Below, in pieces: positions 59,378 to 64,000 of a stretch of 64,000 bases of DNA. The DNA comes from Mycobacterium ostraviense (lineage in GTDB: Bacteria > Actinomycetota > Actinomycetes > Mycobacteriales > Mycobacteriaceae): NCBI RefSeq assembly GCF_002705925.1, contig NZ_NKRE01000001.1, positions 2,952,902 to 3,016,901 on the forward strand. Direction: 5' to 3'. A program made the position numbers and the translations under genes. The notes below the pieces were generated by a model, which was not told the DNA's origin, searched no databases, and saw only the letters and a list, made by a program, of their open reading frames with translations. Numbering within the stretch: position 1 is the stretch's first letter; each line of letters opens with the position of its first letter.

Positions 59378-62300
59378 ATGTCGAAGAAAGCATTTCCCAT
59401 CAACCGTGCCAAGATCCAGCCGCCGAAACCGGTTCGGGTGGCGCCTAATGCGCCGATCGCACTACCGGAACGCGAGCCACGCAATATCTGGGTGATGATC
59501 GGCGTACCGGCGCTGATCGTGGCGTTGATCGGCACCATCGTCATGCTGTACGTGTCGGGCGTGCGCAGTCTGTCAACCGGGTTCTTTCCGCTGATGGGCA
59601 TCGGCGCGTTCAGCATGCTGGCGTTTTCCGGGCGGTTCGGCCGGGCCCGCAAGATCACCTGGGGCGAAATGGAAAAGGGTCGCCGCCGCTATCTTCGCGA
59701 CCTCGACGTCATCCGTGACGAGATCCAGGACGCCGTATGCGCGCAACGCTCGTGGCAGCATGCGGTGCACTCCGATCCGCGCGGTTTGGGCGCCATCATC
59801 GGGGGCCCCCGGATGTGGGAACGCGGCCGCGGCGACGTCGACTTCCTGGAGGTGCGGCTGGGCACCGGCGTGCAGCATGCACCCGATTCGGTGTTGTCGG
59901 TGACCTGGCCTGACATCTCCTCCGAGGAGGAACTCGAACCCGTTACCGGGCAGGCGTTGCGCGATTTCATCTTGGAGCAGCGCAAGATTCGCGATATCGC
60001 CAAGGTGGTGAATCTACGCTCGGCACCGGGCTTCAGTTTCGTCAGCGAAGACTTGGATCGGGTGCGGTCGCTGATGCGCTCGATGTTGTGCTCGCTGGCG
60101 GTGTTTCACAACCCGCGCGAAATCAAGCTGATGGTGGTGACGCGTAACCCCGAGGTGTGGTCATGGATGGTGTGGCTGCCTCATAACCTGCACGACGAGT
60201 TGTTCGACGCGTGTGGATGGCGGCGGTTGATCTTCGCCACCCCCGAAGAGCTGGAGGCGACGCTGGGCGCCGAGCTACACATGAAGGGAAAGCGCGGCGC
60301 GTGGACACCGCCGACGGCAGCCAGCCCAACGGCAATGGGCTCCGCACTGGAAACCGGCCAAGGCGCCGACGGGGTGGACTTGGGACCGCACTTGGTGATT
60401 GTTGACGACAACACCGGCAGTCCCGATGCGTGGGAGAGCGTCGTCGGGCAGGTCGGCAAGGCCGGTATTACGGTGCTGCGTATCGCGTCGCGGGTGGGGA
60501 CTGGCGTTGGATTCGGTGACGACCAGGTTTTCGATATGGCTGAACGAGATGGCGCGACAAGCGGTTCCGCCGCCCTCAGACCCGGCACAAATGGCTCCGA
60601 TGGCTCCGAAGTCGAGGGCGACGACGCCCGCCCCACGCCGCTGTTGCGCGCGCGCGGCAAGTTCTTCGCCCACGCCGACCAGCTGTCCATCCATCGGGCC
60701 TACCGATATGCGCGCGCGATGGCGCGGTGGTCACCGACAAGCCGCAGCGAGATCATCGATTCGACCAGCGGCGCCGCCGAGCTGCTGCGGGCACTCGGCA
60801 TCAGCGATCCGCGGGAATTGGATGTCGACCGGTTGTGGGCCGAGCGCCGCGGCCGCGGTGACGAACGATGGTCGGAGATCCCGGTCGGTGCGAAACCGAA
60901 CGGCGAGCTGCAGAATGTCATCATCCGCGCAAAAGACTTCGGTGGCTTCGGGTTTCATTCAGTGGTCATCGGGACCAGCGGGTCGGGCAAGTCCGAGTTC
61001 TTCTTGTCATTGGTCTACGGGATCGCGCTGACACACTCGCCGGAGACGTTCAACGTCATCTTCGTCGACATGAAGTTCGAATCTGCAGCCCAAGACATCC
61101 TGGGCATTCCGCATGTGGTTGCCGCTCTGTCCAACCTCGGTAAGGACGAGCGCCATCTGGCGGAACGTATGCGCAGGGTCATCGACGGCGAGATCAAACA
61201 GCGATACGAGTTGTTCACGTCGGTGGGTGCGCGCGATGCCAACGACTACGAAGAGATCCGCCTTGCCGGTCGCGATCTGCCGCCGGTGCCGGTCTTGCTC
61301 GTCATCGTCGACGAATATCTGGAGTTGTTCGCCAACCACGAGAAGTGGATCCAGCTGATCATCCATATCGGCCAGGAGGGCCGCGGCGCCAACGTCTTCT
61401 TCATGTTGGGCGGGCAGCGGCTGGACCTGTCGTCGCTGCAGAAAGTCAAGTCCAACATCGCATTTCGGATCGCGCTGCGTGCCGAATCCGGCGATGACAG
61501 TCGAGAAGTGATCGGTTCAGACGCGGCTTACCACCTGCCGTCCAAGGAGAACGGTTTTGCGCTGCTGAAGGTGGGGCCACGCGACCTCGAGCCGTTCCGC
61601 TGCTTCTACCTGTCCGCACCGTTCGTCGTGCCGAAGAAAAAGGAAGTGGCCAAAACCATCGACATGACGTTGACCAAGCCCCGGCTGTACAACTGGCAGT
61701 ACCAGCCGCTGGACCCATCCGACGCCGAGGCGTTGGAGGTCGCGGCCGCCGCCGATGCGGAACCCGACGAATTCCTCTACCACGACGATGGATTCAAGAA
61801 GAAGAAGGTTGTCGACGTGTTGCGCGAATCGCTACGGGCCGTACCGCACCGATCGCCGCGACGGCCATGGTTGGAGCCACTGGAAGACGCCGAAACGGTT
61901 GATGTCCTGGTGGCTGGATATCGCGGTAAGCCATGGCATGTCGATTACGGGGACAACCCGGGGATGATGTTTCCGGTCGGTGTCATGGACATCCCCGAAG
62001 AATCCAAACAGGTCGTGTATGCGATCGACGCGCTGCGCAGCAACATCATCGTGGTCGGCGCCAAGCAGCGCGGCAAGACGACCGCCTTGATGACGCTAAT
62101 GGCCTCGGCCGCAACGATGTACAACCCAGCGCGGGTGACATTCTTCTGCATCGGCGGGGCCACCATGGCTCAGGTCGCTTCGCTACCGCATGTCACCGAC
62201 ATCGTGTCGCCCAAGGACGCCGAAGGCATCGAGCGCATCTTGAGCACGATGGAGGCATTGATCGATTCGCGTGAAGAGGGGTTTCGGCGCGCCAGAATTG

Positions 62301-63595
62301 ATCTAGACGGATTTCGGGAGCGCCGTTTCGGCCCGGGCAGTGACGGGATCGGCGGCACCGACCCCGACGACCAATTCGGCGATGTCTTTGTGGTGCTTGA
62401 CGATTACGACGATTTGTACTCCCGGGACAACACAATCGGTGATCGCATCATTTCGTTGAGCAGCCGCGGTCCCGAATACGGTGTGCACCTGATGGTTAGC
62501 GCGGGCGGCTGGATTCACGGCCAGCGGCAAAGTCTGCTGCAGAACGTGACCGCGCGAATCCAGTTGCGGCTGGCCGACCCGAGCGAAAGCCAGATGGGGC
62601 ATTCGTCCATCGAGTCACGCGAGGCGGCGCGACGAACATTGAACCGCCCCGGTTTCGGTTTGACGGAGAGTTTGCACGAGCTGCGCGTTGGTGTTCCGGC
62701 GCTGGCTGATCCTGCCACCGGCGAATTGGTCGGTATTACCGAAGTCGGGGAACGAATCGCTGACGTCGCTGGTGTGACTAAACACGCAAGCCTGCAGCGG
62801 CTGCCGCAGCGGGTCGAACTCAAGGCCATCCTCGAATACGAGGCCGCACATCCCAGCGGCGACGACCTGTCGATTGCATTTGCCATCGGCGAGCGGCACC
62901 AAGTCGGCCCGGTGCCGCTCAAGTTGCGGGAGAGCCCAGGGTTGATGATTTTGGGCCGCCAGGGCTGCGGCAAGACCACCGCGCTGGTGGCCATCGGTGA
63001 GGCGGTGATGAGCCGGTTCAGCCCGGAAGAAGCCCAGCTGACGCTGATCGACCCCAAGACCGCCCCGCATGGTTTTCGCGACTTGCATGGCCCCGGCTAT
63101 GTGCGGGCATACGCCTATGACCAAGACGAGATCGACGAGGTCATCACAGAGCTGGCCCAACAGGTCTTACTGCCCCGATTGCCTCCGAAGGGGCTGAGCC
63201 AGGAAGAGTTGCGCGCGCTCAAGCCATGGGAAGGGTGTCGGCATTTCGTGCTCATCGACGACATCCAGGACCTGCGCAAGGAACAGACTTACCCGCAGAA
63301 GCCGCCGGTGGGTGCGGCGCTGTGGAAGCTGATGGAGCGCGCCCGCCAGATCGGTTTGCACGTGTTTACCACACGCAATAGTGCGAACTGGGCGACCATG
63401 CCGATGGATCCGTGGATGAGATTCCAAACGTCAGCGAAAGTGGCCCAGCTGTATATGGATAACGATCCGCAGAACAGAATCAACCGAATGGTTCGAGCGC
63501 AAGCGTTACCGCCCGGACGTGGTTTGCTGGTCAACACCGACGATGCCGTCGAAGGAGTGTTGGTCGGGCTTCCGACGACGCTGGCCGCACGGTAA
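59378..63595 (+). CDS. eccC2: ESX-2 FtsK/SpoIIIE-type ATPase EccC2
   Basis: A 1405-residue single-chain ATPase (M. tuberculosis EccC2 is about 1396). Two membrane helices lie near residues 40-85. Three P-loop domains follow, with Walker A at about residue 532 ('GTSGSGKSEF'), 894 ('GAKQRGKTTA') and 1193 ('GRQGCGKTTA'); the first has a good Walker B ('VPVLLVIVDEYLELF'). EccC drives export and recognises the WXG100 or PE-type signal through its last ATPase domain. Gene order after SLT-like and eccB2 defines the ESX-2 locus. The rest of ESX-2 lies beyond the window, after an insertion. Confidence 0.96.
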   Translation: MSKKAFPINRAKIQPPKPVRVAPNAPIALPEREPRNIWVMIGVPALIVALIGTIVMLYVSGVRSLSTGFFPLMGIGAFSMLAFSGRFGRARKITWGEMEKGRRRYLRDLDVIRDEIQDAVCAQRSWQHAVHSDPRGLGAIIGGPRMWERGRGDVDFLEVRLGTGVQHAPDSVLSVTWPDISSEEELEPVTGQALRDFILEQRKIRDIAKVVNLRSAPGFSFVSEDLDRVRSLMRSMLCSLAVFHNPREIKLMVVTRNPEVWSWMVWLPHNLHDELFDACGWRRLIFATPEELEATLGAELHMKGKRGAWTPPTAASPTAMGSALETGQGADGVDLGPHLVIVDDNTGSPDAWESVVGQVGKAGITVLRIASRVGTGVGFGDDQVFDMAERDGATSGSAALRPGTNGSDGSEVEGDDARPTPLLRARGKFFAHADQLSIHRAYRYARAMARWSPTSRSEIIDSTSGAAELLRALGISDPRELDVDRLWAERRGRGDERWSEIPVGAKPNGELQNVIIRAKDFGGFGFHSVVIGTSGSGKSEFFLSLVYGIALTHSPETFNVIFVDMKFESAAQDILGIPHVVAALSNLGKDERHLAERMRRVIDGEIKQRYELFTSVGARDANDYEEIRLAGRDLPPVPVLLVIVDEYLELFANHEKWIQLIIHIGQEGRGANVFFMLGGQRLDLSSLQKVKSNIAFRIALRAESGDDSREVIGSDAAYHLPSKENGFALLKVGPRDLEPFRCFYLSAPFVVPKKKEVAKTIDMTLTKPRLYNWQYQPLDPSDAEALEVAAAADAEPDEFLYHDDGFKKKKVVDVLRESLRAVPHRSPRRPWLEPLEDAETVDVLVAGYRGKPWHVDYGDNPGMMFPVGVMDIPEESKQVVYAIDALRSNIIVVGAKQRGKTTALMTLMASAATMYNPARVTFFCIGGATMAQVASLPHVTDIVSPKDAEGIERILSTMEALIDSREEGFRRARIDLDGFRERRFGPGSDGIGGTDPDDQFGDVFVVLDDYDDLYSRDNTIGDRIISLSSRGPEYGVHLMVSAGGWIHGQRQSLLQNVTARIQLRLADPSESQMGHSSIESREAARRTLNRPGFGLTESLHELRVGVPALADPATGELVGITEVGERIADVAGVTKHASLQRLPQRVELKAILEYEAAHPSGDDLSIAFAIGERHQVGPVPLKLRESPGLMILGRQGCGKTTALVAIGEAVMSRFSPEEAQLTLIDPKTAPHGFRDLHGPGYVRAYAYDQDEIDEVITELAQQVLLPRLPPKGLSQEELRALKPWEGCRHFVLIDDIQDLRKEQTYPQKPPVGAALWKLMERARQIGLHVFTTRNSANWATMPMDPWMRFQTSAKVAQLYMDNDPQNRINRMVRAQALPPGRGLLVNTDDAVEGVLVGLPTTLAAR

Positions 63596-63641
63596 GAGTC
63601 CCCAGGATGGAAGGCAGCGTTTCAGAGTCGCAGACGGTGCG

Positions 63642-63947
63642 ATGCAGCTCCGGTACATAAGCATTCCGCTGCTGATCGCCGAGGCCGGCGGCGACCCCTG
63701 GGCGATTAACAACAGTCTCCAAGTTGGCCGTCCGGCGCAGATTTCCGGTCTGGGGCAAGCATTTCACGACGCGGGCCGTTGCACCGCCGAGGCGAACGCC
63801 GCATTCGCCGACGCACGTCGCCGCTTCGAAGCGGCGTGGAACCGGGAAAACGGCGACCACCCAATCAACGACTCCGGCGACGTGCAGCGGCTAGTGCAGT
63901 CGCTGGTCGGTGGGGGAAATGGGGTGCTGAGCTGGGGTTTGTGGTGA
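63642..63947 (+). pseudogene. Truncated second copy of the DUF1023 hydrolase N-terminus
   Basis: A 101-codon frame that starts 'MQLRYISIPLLIAEAGGDPW' and tracks the hydrolase at 45160 closely for about 88 residues to 'HPINDSGDVQRLVQSL', then departs into VGGGNGVLSWGLW and stops. Just upstream, the end of a DUF2563 gene is preserved in its own frame (VRCSSGT then TAA, against VRCSSAT in the intact copy), overlapping the ATG in the same way. It is thus a duplicated DUF2563-DUF1023 cassette whose front and back have been lost. In M. tuberculosis PE36 and PPE69 follow eccC2 here. Confidence 0.8.
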
Positions 63948-64000
63948 TGTGGACAGAATAATGTAGCCACTAAACATGGCGTGTTGCTGCTACTGGTAGG

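Overview
The window is a high-GC actinobacterial chromosome segment spanning the replication origin. Gene order matches Mycobacterium tuberculosis from Rv0014c (pknB) back to Rv0001 (dnaA), across the origin, and on from rpmH to about Rv3894c (eccC2), in inverted orientation. GTG/TTG starts, PE/PPE genes and an ESX locus confirm a mycobacterium. Several things argue against the M. tuberculosis complex and for a slow-growing non-tuberculous species: a 420-residue intein in gyrA (known from M. leprae and species such as M. kansasii and M. gordonae), a Kup potassium transporter, an extra amidohydrolase, and a rearranged ESX-2 region. The species cannot be fixed from sequence reading alone.

Layout. 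1-8.8 kb: the 3' end of pknB, trpG, a DUF881 gene, crgA, a PH-domain gene, ppiA, cwsA, an amidohydrolase, tRNA-Ala, tRNA-Ile, a DUF3566 gene and kup. 9-11 kb: a DUF1918 gene and two tandem related genes of unknown function. 11.2-22.3 kb, minus strand: dnaA, dnaN, recF, a DUF721 gene, gyrB and gyrA, with oriC between dnaA and dnaN. 22.8-28.5 kb, plus strand: rpmH, rnpA, yidD, yidC, khpB/jag, rsmG, parA and parB, with two perfect parS sites. 28.9-44.2 kb: a GNAT-like gene, then the minus-strand cell-wall and redox block (mutT4, a DUF6049-like gene, a MurJ-pseudokinase fusion, sigM, rsmA, trxB2, trxC, cwlM), interrupted between trxC and cwlM by a wrecked PE/PPE/esxH cassette carrying an IS3-family remnant; then pcnA.

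44.2-64 kb is the ESX-2-linked accessory region, all plus strand apart from one insertion-sequence remnant. It holds a calcium-repeat protein, a DUF2563/DUF1023 hydrolase/lipoprotein module with a YrhB-like (Imm35) gene, and esxF and esxE. Next comes a CpnT homologue in which the usual C-terminal NADase toxin (TNT) is replaced by what reads as an R-S-ExE ADP-ribosyltransferase, followed by a small possible immunity gene and an IS1380-type remnant. Then come ESX-2 accessory proteins, eccB2 and eccC2. Beyond eccC2, where M. tuberculosis has PE36/PPE69, there is a truncated second copy of the hydrolase N-terminus.

Together the core genes cover replication initiation and supercoiling, ribosome/RNase P and membrane-protein biogenesis, chromosome partition, and control of peptidoglycan precursor synthesis (PknB, CwlM, MurJ, CrgA, CwsA). 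The accessory end looks like a type VII secreted polymorphic-toxin locus whose toxin tip and immunity genes have turned over.
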